A stretch of DNA of 64,000 nucleotides from Coriobacteriaceae bacterium AM113-163 (GTDB lineage Bacteria > Actinomycetota > Coriobacteriia > Coriobacteriales > Coriobacteriaceae), in the NCBI GenBank assembly GCA_027673765.1, contig JAQDWB010000010.1, positions 1 through 64,000 of the forward strand, given 5' to 3'. Below, in pieces: positions 7,511 through 16,683 of the stretch. Each line of letters opens with the position of its first letter. Positions within the stretch are counted from its first letter, which is position 1. Position numbers and translations under genes: made by a program. Under the pieces are notes generated by a model, which was not told where the DNA came from, ran no database searches, and saw only the letters and a list, made by a program, of their open reading frames with translations.

Positions 7511-9387
7511 GCGTGATACAGCATATCCGCGACCGTGCGGGCCATTTTCGCTGGATGGGGCTGCTTGTGGTGTGGGCGGTCTTTATTGCCATGGCCGCCG
7601 TGCTGCTGGTGGAGCGCGCCGGCGTACAGTACAGTGCGGGCCAGCATAAGCTGGGGATGCTTGCCGCCAACGATGCGGTTCCGGCCTCCTCGGCAATATT
7701 TGGCCAAAAGCCCACGTGCCTGGTCATTACCGATTCCGACCAAGCTGGCGTCGAGGACGTAAAGGAGCAGTTTGACCAGATCCTGCTCGACATGAAGATC
7801 GCGCACCGCGACGTGGACCTTGCCCTGGACGGCGTGGATGCCATTCCCTCGCTGACCTCCTACGATCGCGTGATTTTGCTCATGCCGTCGCTCGATGGGC
7901 TCGGTACGCACCTGAGCGACATTATGAGTTGGGTGAGTGCCGGCGGTTCGCTTATGCTCACCATGCCTCCGGATAACTCGGGCTATCTGCAAGTGATTGC
8001 TCCCAAGCTTGGCATTGAATCTGCCGGATATGACTATGTAAAAGCCGAAAGCATTGTGCCGAGCGAGGACTTTATGCTGGGCGGGGGAGAGCGCTACGAG
8101 CTCTCGGACCCCTTTGATTCGTCGCTTTCGGTTTCGCTGCGCGAGACGGCTCGTGTGTGGGCTAAGACCGGCGATGCGGGCGCCCCGCTCATTTGGTCGA
8201 ATGACTGCGGTAGAGGTCGCACCGTGGTGTGCAATATCGGTATCTATGACAAGGTCATGCGCGGTTTTTACGCCGCGGCGATTAGCCTTCTGGGCGATGC
8301 CACGGCCTACCCCGTCATCAACAGCGCCGTCTTCTATCTGGACGACTTTCCCAGCCCCGTGCCCTCGGGCGACGGCACCTACATCAAGCGCGACTATGGG
8401 CTTTCCATCGCCGACTTTTATGCCAAGGTCTGGTGGCCCGATCTGCAAAAGCTCGCGCAAAAATATGGCGTTCGCTTTACCGGCGTGATGATCGAAAACT
8501 ACGAGGACGCGGTCAACCAGACCGAGCCCGCGCGCCAGGCCGATACCACGCAGTTCCGCTACTTTGGCGGCATGCTGCTGCAGATGGGCGGAGAGCTGGG
8601 CTTTCACGGCTACAACCATCAGCCTCTGGCGCTCTGGGATACCGACTATGGCAAGCTGTACGACTACAAGACGTGGAAGAACGAGGAAACGCTCGTCGCG
8701 TCGCTCAACGAGCTCATCGCCTTTCAGGACGAGGTGCTGCCCAACGCGCACGGCTCGGTCTATGTGCCACCGTCGAATATCCTTTCGGCCCGTGCGCGCA
8801 AGCTTATTGGCACCGACGTTCCACGCATTAAGACCATCGCCAGTACGTATTTTGAGGATGGCACCGACTTGCCCTATGTGCAGGAGTTTGGCGTGGCGAG
8901 CGATGGCATTGTGGAGCAGCCACGTATTGTCTCGGGCGGCATGGTCAACGATTCCTATATGCGTCTGGCAGCCGTGTCCGAGCTCAACATGCACTACGTG
9001 AGTACGCACTTTATGCACCCGGATGATCTGCTCGATCCCGATCGCGGCGCCAAGGAGGGCTGGGAGGTCTACAAGGGCGGTCTGACCAACTACCTGGAGT
9101 GGCTTACCAAGTCTGCGCCCGACCTGCGGCGCCAGACCGGTTCGGAATGCTCGGGCGCCATCCAGCGCTTTTCGTCCGTGACGGTGAGCGTGGATACAAG
9201 TGCGGATGCCTGGACGCTCAGCCTGGGCAATTTCCACGACGAGGCTTGGCTCATGTTCCGCGCCAACAACGGTGAGCCCGGTGCAGTCACGGGTGGCGAG
9301 ATTACGCATCTGACGGGCGACCTGTACCTGGTCAAAGCCACGGACAAGACGGTGACCATTGCACGCAAGGAGGGTGGCGACAAATGA
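7507..9387 (+). CDS. PelA-type polysaccharide deacetylase (DUF2194-like), membrane-anchored
   Basis: A 626-residue protein with an N-terminal membrane anchor (about residues 15-37) and an outward-facing body. Residues about 60-270 resemble a glutamine-amidotransferase/Rossmann-like module (YDRVILLMPSLDGLG). A carbohydrate-esterase-4-like core follows with YLDDFPSP (D279, D280) and FHGYNH (H367, H371), the expected metal ligands and base. It would remove acetyl groups from the Pel polymer outside the cell. Gram-positive Pel clusters use such a deacetylase in place of full PelA with its hydrolase domain. ATG 7507 overlaps the pelE stop and follows GGAGAGGAGG. The enzyme class is well supported; the substrate is inferred from the operon. 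Confidence 0.8.
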   Translation: MSVIQHIRDRAGHFRWMGLLVVWAVFIAMAAVLLVERAGVQYSAGQHKLGMLAANDAVPASSAIFGQKPTCLVITDSDQAGVEDVKEQFDQILLDMKIAHRDVDLALDGVDAIPSLTSYDRVILLMPSLDGLGTHLSDIMSWVSAGGSLMLTMPPDNSGYLQVIAPKLGIESAGYDYVKAESIVPSEDFMLGGGERYELSDPFDSSLSVSLRETARVWAKTGDAGAPLIWSNDCGRGRTVVCNIGIYDKVMRGFYAAAISLLGDATAYPVINSAVFYLDDFPSPVPSGDGTYIKRDYGLSIADFYAKVWWPDLQKLAQKYGVRFTGVMIENYEDAVNQTEPARQADTTQFRYFGGMLLQMGGELGFHGYNHQPLALWDTDYGKLYDYKTWKNEETLVASLNELIAFQDEVLPNAHGSVYVPPSNILSARARKLIGTDVPRIKTIASTYFEDGTDLPYVQEFGVASDGIVEQPRIVSGGMVNDSYMRLAAVSELNMHYVSTHFMHPDDLLDPDRGAKEGWEVYKGGLTNYLEWLTKSAPDLRRQTGSECSGAIQRFSSVTVSVDTSADAWTLSLGNFHDEAWLMFRANNGEPGAVTGGEITHLTGDLYLVKATDKTVTIARKEGGDK

Positions 9388-10811
9388 GAATCTGCTTGGT
9401 ACTCGAGGGTTGCTACCCCTATGTGCACGGCGGCGTGTCCACCTGGATGCATGGCTATATCCAGGCCATGCCCGAGCACGAGTTTGTGCTGTGGGTGATT
9501 GGCGCGCATGCTGTCGACCGCGGCAAGTTTGTCTACGAGCTGCCCGGCAACGTCGTCGAGGTGCACGAGGTGTTTCTGGACGATGCCCTGCGTCTTTCGG
9601 GCGAGCAGGAAGAGGCCGATTTTAACGACCGCGAGCGCGAGGCGTTGCGCCGTCTGGTATCGCTCTCCAATCCGGACTGGGACGTGCTATTCGATATCTT
9701 CCAGCGCCGTCGCGTGCATCCGCTCTCGTTTTTGCAGAGCTGCGCCTTTATGGATATCTTTCGCGACGTGTGCCTGGCCGAGTACCCATACACGCCCTTT
9801 GCCGATGCATTCCACACCATGCGCTCCATGCTGCTGCCCGTGCTCTACCTTCTGGGCAGCGAGGTGCCGGTGGCCGATGTGTACCACGCCATCTCGACCG
9901 GCTACGGCGGCCTGCTCGCCTGTCTGGGCTCAAGCGTTCACCAGGCTCCGGTGCTGCTGACCGAGCACGGCATTTATACCCGCGAGCGCGAGGAAGAGAT
10001 CATTCGCGCCGACTGGGTGGTGCCTTCGTTTAAGGACCGCTGGATTCGCTTTTTCTACCTGCTTTCGGAGGAGATCTACCGCCGCGCCTTCCGCGTGACG
10101 AGCTTGTTCCATAACGCCCGCAAGACGCAGATCGATATGGGCTGCGATGCGGACAAATGTCTGGTCATCCCCAACGGCATCCAGTTCGATCGCTTTAAGG
10201 ACATTCCCTTAAAGCCCGATGACGGCTGGGTGGACATTGGCGCGGTGGTGCGCCTGGCGCCCATCAAGGACGTCAAGACCATGATCTATGCCTTCTTTGA
10301 ACTGCACGAGCGCCTGCCTAAGGTGCGCCTGCACATTATGGGCGGCGTGGACGACGAGGAGTACGGTGCCGAGTGTCACGCGCTGGTCGATACCCTGGGC
10401 GTGCGCGATCTGATCTTTACCGGGCGCGTCAACGTGGTCGAGTACATGGAAAAGCTCGACTTTACCATTTTGACGAGCATCTCCGAGGGCCAGCCGCTCA
10501 GCGTGCTGGAGTCGCTTGCAGCGCGCCGTCCCTGCGTGACGACCGAGGTGGGCTGCTGCCGCGAGCTGCTCGAAGGCGCCCCGGGCGACGACTTTGGCGT
10601 GGCGGGTTTTGTGACGCCGCCCATGTATCGCAAGGGCTTGGCCGATTCCATGGAGCGCATGTGCACAAGCCGCGCCCGTCGCATTGAGATGGGGGAGCGT
10701 GGCCAGCGTCGCGTTGCCACGTACTTTTTGCACGAGCAGATGCTCGCCAACTATCGCGCGCTGTACGACGTGACGGCGCGTGCGTTTGACCTGCCCAGAG
10801 AGGGGGAGTAG
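9384..10811 (+). CDS. pelF: PelF glycosyltransferase (GT4 family)
   Basis: A 475-residue cytosolic GT-B glycosyltransferase. It starts MRICLVLEGCYPYVHGGVST, the PelF signature with the glycine loop. The acceptor domain carries LLTEHGIYTREREEEI, the donor domain IPNGIQFDRF and GAVVRLAPIKDVKTMI, and the retaining E-x7-E motif is EGQPLSVLE (E368 and E376). PelF makes the amino-sugar polymer from UDP-sugars, passing it to PelG. It overlaps the deacetylase stop by four bases. Length and motifs are typical and I see nothing missing. Confidence 0.92.
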   Translation: MRICLVLEGCYPYVHGGVSTWMHGYIQAMPEHEFVLWVIGAHAVDRGKFVYELPGNVVEVHEVFLDDALRLSGEQEEADFNDREREALRRLVSLSNPDWDVLFDIFQRRRVHPLSFLQSCAFMDIFRDVCLAEYPYTPFADAFHTMRSMLLPVLYLLGSEVPVADVYHAISTGYGGLLACLGSSVHQAPVLLTEHGIYTREREEEIIRADWVVPSFKDRWIRFFYLLSEEIYRRAFRVTSLFHNARKTQIDMGCDADKCLVIPNGIQFDRFKDIPLKPDDGWVDIGAVVRLAPIKDVKTMIYAFFELHERLPKVRLHIMGGVDDEEYGAECHALVDTLGVRDLIFTGRVNVVEYMEKLDFTILTSISEGQPLSVLESLAARRPCVTTEVGCCRELLEGAPGDDFGVAGFVTPPMYRKGLADSMERMCTSRARRIEMGERGQRRVATYFLHEQMLANYRALYDVTARAFDLPREGE

Positions 10812-10814
10812 CCG

Positions 10815-12359
10815 GTGGCTGGAATCGGTTTTGAGCTCAAACGCCTATTTAGGCGCAAGGGTCTGTTTGCCACGATGCGCGCCTATGGCTACGCTGGCAT
10901 TGTGTGCGCGGGCCCCATGCTGCTGGGCGTGCTACTCCAGGTGGGTATCTTGGTGCTGTGCGGTCTGTGGGGCGTGGGGCGCGCCAACCAGGATCTGCTG
11001 GTGTGCATGGTGACCTATACACTGCTGGCCTCGCTTACGCTCACAAGCTTTTTCTCCATGCCGGTCACGCGCTTTTTGGCCGACATGCTCTTTGCCGAGC
11101 GCGAGGATGAGATCCTGCCTTCGTTTTGGGGATCTAATGCCATCATGCTCGTTGCGGGCACGGTGCTCTACGGCGTCTTTTTGCTGTTCTCGGGGGCCAC
11201 GCTGCTGCAGGGGCTGCTGTGCCTGTGGCTCTTCAACATCATGATCGTCAACTGGAACGGCATGAGCTATCTCACGGCCATCAAAGATTATCGTGGCATT
11301 CTGTGCAGCTTTGCGGCCGCCGTTGGCGTGGCGTGCCTGTGCGCCCTGGCAGCGCTGACGTTGGGACTGCCGCCGGTCGAGGGCCTGTTGGCGTCAATCG
11401 CCCTAGGCTACGGCGTCATGCTTGCCTGGGATGTGGTACTGCTGTACCGGTATTTTCCACAGAGTGATCGGAGTCCCTGGCGTTTTTTGCGCTGGCTCGA
11501 CCAATTTATGCCGCTTGCGCTTACGGGGCTGTTTACCAACTTGGGGCTTTTCGTACACCTGGTTATTATCTGGGCGGGCCCTATTGGCGTGCAGATCAAA
11601 GGCCTGTTTTACGGGGCTCCTTACCATGACGTTCCGGCACTCATTGCGTTTTTGACCACACTCGTCACGACCGTCAACTTTGTGGTGTCGGTCGAGGTCA
11701 ATTTCTATCCGCGCTACCGTGACTACTACAGCCTGTTCAACGACGGCGGCGTGGTGGGCGATATTGTGGTGGCCGAGGAGGAGATGCTCTCCACGCTCAA
11801 CAGCGAACTGCGCTTTTGCGCGCTCAAGCAGCTGTTTGTGACCGCGGCGGTCATCTCGCTCGAGACTACAGTGCTCTCGGCCCTGCCGCTGGGCTTTAAC
11901 AATCTTATGCACGGGTATTTTCGCACGTTATGCGTAGGCTACGGCCTGTATGCCGTGGGCAACACGATCCTGCTTATCTTGCTGTACTTTACCGACTACA
12001 AGGGAGCCGTTCTGGCCTCGGGCCTGTTTGCCGGTGTGGCAGGGCTGGCGACCGCCGTGTCGTTGCTTTTGCCGCAGCAGTTTTACGGCTTTGGCTTTTT
12101 GTTGGGTGCGGTGGTGTTTTTTATCGTGGCGCTGCTGCGGCTCGATACCTATACCGCCAACTTACCGTATCGTATCCTGAGTCAGCAGCCCATTGTGGCG
12201 ACCGACAAAACGGGTCGTTTTACACAGCTGGGCCGCTTGCTCGACCGTGCCGAGCAGCGCTATGAGGAGTGCCGCCGCAAGGGCGTGCCGCACGGCGCGT
12301 TTCAGCGCGCAGTAGTTCGCGTGTACCGTAACCATTGGGGAGGTTCTGATGACCGATAA
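10815..12359 (+). CDS. pelG: PelG polysaccharide transporter
   Basis: A 514-residue protein with about 12 membrane helices, opening with MAGIGFELKRLFRRKGLFAT, the conserved PelG start, then GYAGIVCAGPMLLGVLLQ. PelG belongs to the MOP flippase group and moves the Pel chain across the membrane in complex with PelD, PelE and PelF. Start is GTG 10815, three bases after the pelF stop, with GGGGGAG just upstream. The end overlaps the CotH gene by 11 bases. Confidence 0.92.
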   Translation: MAGIGFELKRLFRRKGLFATMRAYGYAGIVCAGPMLLGVLLQVGILVLCGLWGVGRANQDLLVCMVTYTLLASLTLTSFFSMPVTRFLADMLFAEREDEILPSFWGSNAIMLVAGTVLYGVFLLFSGATLLQGLLCLWLFNIMIVNWNGMSYLTAIKDYRGILCSFAAAVGVACLCALAALTLGLPPVEGLLASIALGYGVMLAWDVVLLYRYFPQSDRSPWRFLRWLDQFMPLALTGLFTNLGLFVHLVIIWAGPIGVQIKGLFYGAPYHDVPALIAFLTTLVTTVNFVVSVEVNFYPRYRDYYSLFNDGGVVGDIVVAEEEMLSTLNSELRFCALKQLFVTAAVISLETTVLSALPLGFNNLMHGYFRTLCVGYGLYAVGNTILLILLYFTDYKGAVLASGLFAGVAGLATAVSLLLPQQFYGFGFLLGAVVFFIVALLRLDTYTANLPYRILSQQPIVATDKTGRFTQLGRLLDRAEQRYEECRRKGVPHGAFQRAVVRVYRNHWGGSDDR

Positions 12360-14118
12360 GTTGATGTCTCGCCGCTGTCTGATCGAGGCGGCTGCCGGCG
12401 CGCTGCTGCTTTCGGGCTGCTCATCTCAGGACGAATCCTCGACAAATAAGGTAAAAAAGCAGGACAAGATTAAAAAGGCCGAGGCCTCCGACCAGTCCAA
12501 GCATCTGCGCGATAAGGACGAGCTGTACGAGGTCTATGATGACTCGGGCATTGTGACCATGTATCTGACGGTCTCTCGCGGCAACAGCTCCGAGAACACG
12601 GACCATAGCTGGGCCGAGATCAACACGTACTCGGTGTATGACTATGCCGACATGGGCGTGACGCGCTATCAGGTTATGGGCCTGCTGCAGCCGGGCGACG
12701 AAGACGGCCCGGTGGCCGGCGAGGTTGGCTATGGCGAGGACGCGCCCAATGCCACCGTGCAGGTGCGCGGCCAGACATCGAGCTCCTACACGCAAAAGAA
12801 TTACAAGGTGGAGCTCAAAAAAGGCAAGGGCACCTGGCGCCAGCAGCGCGCGATTGCGCTCAACAAGCACATGGGCGAGGGTATGCGTTTTCGCAACAAG
12901 ATGGCCTACGACCTTATCCGCGGAATTCCCCAGATGATGGGCCTGCGCACGCAGTTTGTGCATCTGTGGGTGTGCGACCAGACCGAAAAGTCCAACGATA
13001 CCTTTGAGGACTACGGCCTGTTTACGCAGGTGGAGCAGCTCAACAAGACGGCGCTTAAGGCACATGGCCTGGATAAGAGCGGGCACCTGTACAAGGTGAA
13101 CAGCTTTGATTTCCATCGCTGCGAGGACACCATTAAGCTTGCCGACGATCCCGACTACAACCAGGCAAACTTCGAGGGCATGCTCGAGATTAAGGGCGAT
13201 TCGGACCACACCAAGCTCATCGAGATGCTCGATGCGCTCAACGACGAATCGCAAAAGATCGATAACGTGCTCGACACCTACTTTGATACCGAGAATCTGG
13301 TCTATTGGCTGGCGTTTCAGATCCTGACGGGCAACTGCGATACTCAGAACCGTAACTGTTATCTGTACAGCCCGCTCAACTCAAATACCTGGTACTTTTT
13401 AGATTGGGATAACGACGGAATGCTGCGTAAGCTGGAGCTTTCTCTTGCCGGGTTCTCGGACTATGCGAGCTGGGAGCGCGGCGTAAGCAACTACTGGGGC
13501 AACGTGCTATTCAATCGTGCGCTGCGCAGCAAATCGTTCCGCAGTGAGCTCGACCGCGCCGTAAAGGACCTGCGCTCGTATATGACCGAGGCGCGCCTGG
13601 CCAAGATGATTAGACATTATCGCGAGGTTACCGAATCGTTGGTCTTTGCTTCGCCCGATATCGACAATCTGCCTGTCACCAAGGACCAATACGAGCAAAT
13701 CGCCGCGGCGATTCCCTCCGAGATCGAGGAGAACTACAAGAGCTTTCGCGAGAGCTATAAAAAGCCCATGCCGTTCTACATTGGCGTGCCGCAGATCGAT
13801 AACGGTAAGCTGCGCATTAACTGGGATGCGTCCTACGATTTTAAGGCGCGCGACATTCGCTATACCGTGGAGCTGGCGCGTGACTATGCCATCAAGGACG
13901 TGTTTTTTAAGGCCGAGGACGTGCTGCTGCCTGAGGTGACCTGCGATGCGCCCGATACCGGCCAGTATTTTGTGCGCGTGCGTGCCACCAACTCAGACGG
14001 CTATACGCAAGATGCGTTTGACTACTATGTGACCGACGACGGCAAACACTACGGCATGAAGTGTTTTTACGTGCAAGACGGCGGTAAGGTCGTGGAGGAC
14101 ACGTATGAGGAGGGCTAG
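12349..14118 (+). CDS. CotH-kinase family lipoprotein
   Basis: A 589-residue secreted protein. The signal ends in a lipobox (LLLSGC, C24) and has SRRCLIEAA before it, which could be a twin-arginine signal. A CotH kinase domain spans about residues 120-450: RGQTSSSY (R140, G141), a KNYKVELKKG strand, FRNKMAYDL, EDYGLFTQVEQL, GHLYKV and FLDWDND. The C-terminal 110 residues look like a fibronectin-type-III fold (VELARDY..., YFVRVRATNSDGY). CotH proteins are atypical protein kinases known from spore coats and also present outside spore formers. Here it would act outside the membrane, next to Pel assembly. The role in this operon is unknown; phosphorylation of a matrix or partner protein is inference. 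Confidence 0.82.
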   Translation: MTDKLMSRRCLIEAAAGALLLSGCSSQDESSTNKVKKQDKIKKAEASDQSKHLRDKDELYEVYDDSGIVTMYLTVSRGNSSENTDHSWAEINTYSVYDYADMGVTRYQVMGLLQPGDEDGPVAGEVGYGEDAPNATVQVRGQTSSSYTQKNYKVELKKGKGTWRQQRAIALNKHMGEGMRFRNKMAYDLIRGIPQMMGLRTQFVHLWVCDQTEKSNDTFEDYGLFTQVEQLNKTALKAHGLDKSGHLYKVNSFDFHRCEDTIKLADDPDYNQANFEGMLEIKGDSDHTKLIEMLDALNDESQKIDNVLDTYFDTENLVYWLAFQILTGNCDTQNRNCYLYSPLNSNTWYFLDWDNDGMLRKLELSLAGFSDYASWERGVSNYWGNVLFNRALRSKSFRSELDRAVKDLRSYMTEARLAKMIRHYREVTESLVFASPDIDNLPVTKDQYEQIAAAIPSEIEENYKSFRESYKKPMPFYIGVPQIDNGKLRINWDASYDFKARDIRYTVELARDYAIKDVFFKAEDVLLPEVTCDAPDTGQYFVRVRATNSDGYTQDAFDYYVTDDGKHYGMKCFYVQDGGKVVEDTYEEG

Positions 14119-14896
14119 CGCGCTGCTTGAGCGCCTTACGGCTCCGCCTGTGCGTGCCACGCAGGAGCGTTACCGCCACGAGCTCAAATATCTCATTAAC
14201 GAGGGCGAGCACGCCGTGCTGGCCTGCCGCATGGCGCCGGTTTTTAAACTGGACAAGTATGCGCGGGCGGGTGTTTACACCATTCGCAGCCTGTACTTTG
14301 ACGACTACTGCAACTCGGCCTACGAGGAAAAAGACGCCGGTATTCTTATGCGAAAAAAATATCGCGTGCGCATCTATAACGGCAGCGACAAGGTGATTAA
14401 GCTCGAGCGCAAAAAGAAGTACGGCAGCTGGATCTACAAGGAGGACGCGCCACTCACGCGTGGCGAGTTTGAGCAGATTCTGGCCGGCGACTACGACTTT
14501 TTGCTGAGGAGCCCTTATCCGCTCTGTCGCGAGTTCTACATCGAGTGCATCTGCAACATGATGCGCCCGCGGACCATCGTGGACTACGAGCGCGAGCCGT
14601 GGGTGATGGACGAGGGCACCGTGCGCATTACCTTTGATAGCAACGTGCGTGCGGCGGTGGGGAGCTTTGACATCTTTGACGCGACGTTGCCCGCGTTGCC
14701 CGTGCTGGAGCCCGGCAAGCTGGTGATGGAGGTCAAGTTTACCGAGTTTTGCCCGCAGCTGGTGCGCGATATGGTGCCGCCAGGTGCGGTCGAGCTTACG
14801 GCGGTCTCCAAGTACTGCCTGTGTTACGAAAAGACCGCCTACCTGCGCGGATTTAATTACTGGGAATCGGATTTTGAGAACCGAGGGGATATTTAG
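14105..14896 (+). CDS. VTC-domain polyphosphate polymerase family protein
   Basis: A 263-residue single-domain VTC protein of the tunnel (TTM-like) fold. Conserved blocks are RHELKY (24-29), SLYFDD (62-67), KKYRVRIYN (84-92), KLERKKK (99-105), EVKF near residue 213 and SKYC near 236, which supply the basic and acidic tunnel residues. Yeast Vtc4 makes polyphosphate from ATP with this domain. Bacterial copies often lie next to DUF4956 and CotH genes, as here. There is no signal or membrane segment, so it should be cytosolic or held by its DUF4956 partner. It overlaps the CotH gene by 14 bases. Confidence 0.87.
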   Translation: MRRASALLERLTAPPVRATQERYRHELKYLINEGEHAVLACRMAPVFKLDKYARAGVYTIRSLYFDDYCNSAYEEKDAGILMRKKYRVRIYNGSDKVIKLERKKKYGSWIYKEDAPLTRGEFEQILAGDYDFLLRSPYPLCREFYIECICNMMRPRTIVDYEREPWVMDEGTVRITFDSNVRAAVGSFDIFDATLPALPVLEPGKLVMEVKFTEFCPQLVRDMVPPGAVELTAVSKYCLCYEKTAYLRGFNYWESDFENRGDI

Positions 14897-14899
14897 ACC

Positions 14900-15565
14900 A
14901 TGAGCACCAGGGACTTTTTTAAGAACTCCGTCTTGGAGGCGTTTGGTCAGGTCGACCCTGCCAAGATCGGCCTGTCACTGCTCGTGGCGCTCGCCATGGG
15001 CATCCTGATCTATTACGTGTACAAGCGCTTTTTTACCGGCGTGGTGTATTCGCGCAGTTTTGCCGTAACGCTCGTGGGCATGTGCGTGCTCACCTGCATG
15101 GTCACGCTCGCGATCTCGACGAATGTGGTCATCTCGCTCGGTATGGTCGGTGCTCTGTCTATCGTCCGCTACCGCACGGCGGTCAAGGACCCGCTCGACC
15201 TGTTGTATCTGTTTTGGGCCATTACCACGGGCATTACGGCGGGCGCCGGCATGTATGCGCTCGTAGGACTCACGGCAGTGGTGATCGTGGTGATGATCGC
15301 CGGCTTTGCGAGCCACCAGGACAAGGCGCGCGTGTACATGATGGTCATCCACTACACGGGTCAGACCACCGGCGATGATATCGTGCGCGCGTTTGGCCGC
15401 ACCAAGTTCTCCGTCAAGTCCAAGACCATGCGCGGCGACAAGGTCGAGATGGCCGTCGAGGTCTTCTCGGACGGTGTGGACATGCCCTACGCCGACGCCA
15501 TCCGCGCGCTCGATGGCGTGGAAGATCTAACGTTGATCCAATACAACGGCGAATATCACGGCTAA
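14900..15565 (+). CDS. DUF4956 membrane protein
   Basis: A 221-residue protein with four membrane helices in residues 20-140 and the family motif GMVGALSIVRYR (81-92), then a soluble ferredoxin-like C-terminus (VYMMVIHYTG...VEDLTLIQY). DUF4956 members accompany VTC-domain proteins in many bacteria and may be their membrane partner or channel; no activity is established. It starts three bases after the VTC gene and ends the operon, with a hairpin seven bases later. Confidence 0.85.
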   Translation: MSTRDFFKNSVLEAFGQVDPAKIGLSLLVALAMGILIYYVYKRFFTGVVYSRSFAVTLVGMCVLTCMVTLAISTNVVISLGMVGALSIVRYRTAVKDPLDLLYLFWAITTGITAGAGMYALVGLTAVVIVVMIAGFASHQDKARVYMMVIHYTGQTTGDDIVRAFGRTKFSVKSKTMRGDKVEMAVEVFSDGVDMPYADAIRALDGVEDLTLIQYNGEYHG

Positions 15566-15571
15566 TTTTGT

Positions 15572-15595
15572 TCCGGCGTTCTAACGAACGCCGGA
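15572..15595 (+). terminator. Hairpin ending the Pel operon
   Basis: A perfect 10-base stem (TCCGGCGTTC, loop TAAC) follows the DUF4956 stop. No T-run follows. The stem and loop resemble the hairpin at 33556-33583, which also lies just after a stop codon. Confidence 0.5.
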
Positions 15596-15677
15596 CCGCT
15601 CGACGCTGCTTGCGCTGACGTTTTCTCGACCTGGGTGGGCTGGTCTTGGTTTGGTTTTATGTAAAGGATGGTGCCGC

Positions 15678-16670
15678 GTGGACGTGCAACAGCTAGAAGA
15701 GTCCTGGGCTGCAAGGGCCGGCGCGCGTGAGGCGCGTCTTGTTGCGGCCTCGCACGTGCCGGCAGCGCTGTCGCTGCTGGGGATTGTGCGTCCCAGCGAT
15801 CGCTTGGTGGCCTTTGCGGACGACTTTGCCGATGCGTTTGCCTGCGGCTTTGATGGCTACGATGTTGCGCTGGTGGGGGAGCCCGCGGCTGCGGCGTTTG
15901 CTGCTGCGTCCGAGGGCTTTGATGCTTCGTTTGATGCCGAGGGGCCGCACCTGTGGTGGTTCGTCAATTCCATCGGCGGGTTTGGCCTGCGTGTGCCCGA
16001 TCTGCGTGCGCTGGGTCGGGCGGCGCGTGAGGCCCGTGCGTTGCTCGTGGTGGATAACACCGTGGCAAGCGTCTTTGGGTGCGATCCGCTGCGTTTGGGT
16101 GCCGTCCTGTCGCTCGAGGCACTCGACCGTGTGTGTGCCGGCGTTGCGCCGCGCAAGCTCGTCGCCGCTTCGGTGGCGCGCTCGCAGCTTAAGCGCCATC
16201 GCGTGGATGCCGCCGCCGAGTGTGCGCATGCGCTTCTTGCGGATTGCGGTGCGTCTGCACTCGACCTTTCTGCTAATGAGGCTTGCATGCTGGAGCGGGG
16301 GCTGTCTTCGCTCGACGCTCGCATGCAGGCCCACTTCGATCGCGCCCGTGCGCTGGCCGAGTATCTGGCCGCCAACGAGATGGTACGCAACGTGCGCTAT
16401 CCCGGGCTGACCTCGCATCCCGACCATGCGGTTGCAACGGGAATCCTCGAGCACGGCTTTGGCCCGGCAGTTGAGTTTGACCTTATCGAGCGAAGTGCTG
16501 GTGAGCTGTTCGACACATTGCCGGGGGAGTTCCGCACGTCGCCCGCCGGCGGTTCAGCAACGCGCCTTTCGGCCCCGCGCGGTAAGCAGGGGGGCGCCAT
16601 CCGCCTCTTCGCCGGCACCGACGACCCTCTGCAGGTGGCTGCCACTCTCGATAACGCCCTTCGCAAGTAG
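15678..16670 (+). CDS. Degenerate Cys/Met-metabolism PLP-fold protein
   Basis: A 330-residue protein related to cystathionine synthase/lyase enzymes. It has the LVVDNTVASVFGCDPLRLGA block (the Asp that holds the PLP ring) and a family-like C-terminal half (RARALAEYLAANEMVRNVRYPGL, a REFRTSPA-like region and IRLFAGTDD). The motif that should carry the PLP lysine (SATKY..GH in active members) aligns with EALDRVCAG, putting Arg151 where the lysine belongs. The N-terminal Tyr/Arg phosphate-binding region is also hard to find. It may be inactive or have a different role. GTG 15678 with AAAGGA nine bases before is the chosen start. It stands alone. Confidence 0.7.
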   Translation: MDVQQLEESWAARAGAREARLVAASHVPAALSLLGIVRPSDRLVAFADDFADAFACGFDGYDVALVGEPAAAAFAAASEGFDASFDAEGPHLWWFVNSIGGFGLRVPDLRALGRAAREARALLVVDNTVASVFGCDPLRLGAVLSLEALDRVCAGVAPRKLVAASVARSQLKRHRVDAAAECAHALLADCGASALDLSANEACMLERGLSSLDARMQAHFDRARALAEYLAANEMVRNVRYPGLTSHPDHAVATGILEHGFGPAVEFDLIERSAGELFDTLPGEFRTSPAGGSATRLSAPRGKQGGAIRLFAGTDDPLQVAATLDNALRK

Positions 16671-16683
16671 CTAATCGGGGACT

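Noticed and set aside
7195..9309. A 704-codon open frame antisense to the pelE/deacetylase genes
   Set aside because: Shadow of the coding frames; no domain recognised.
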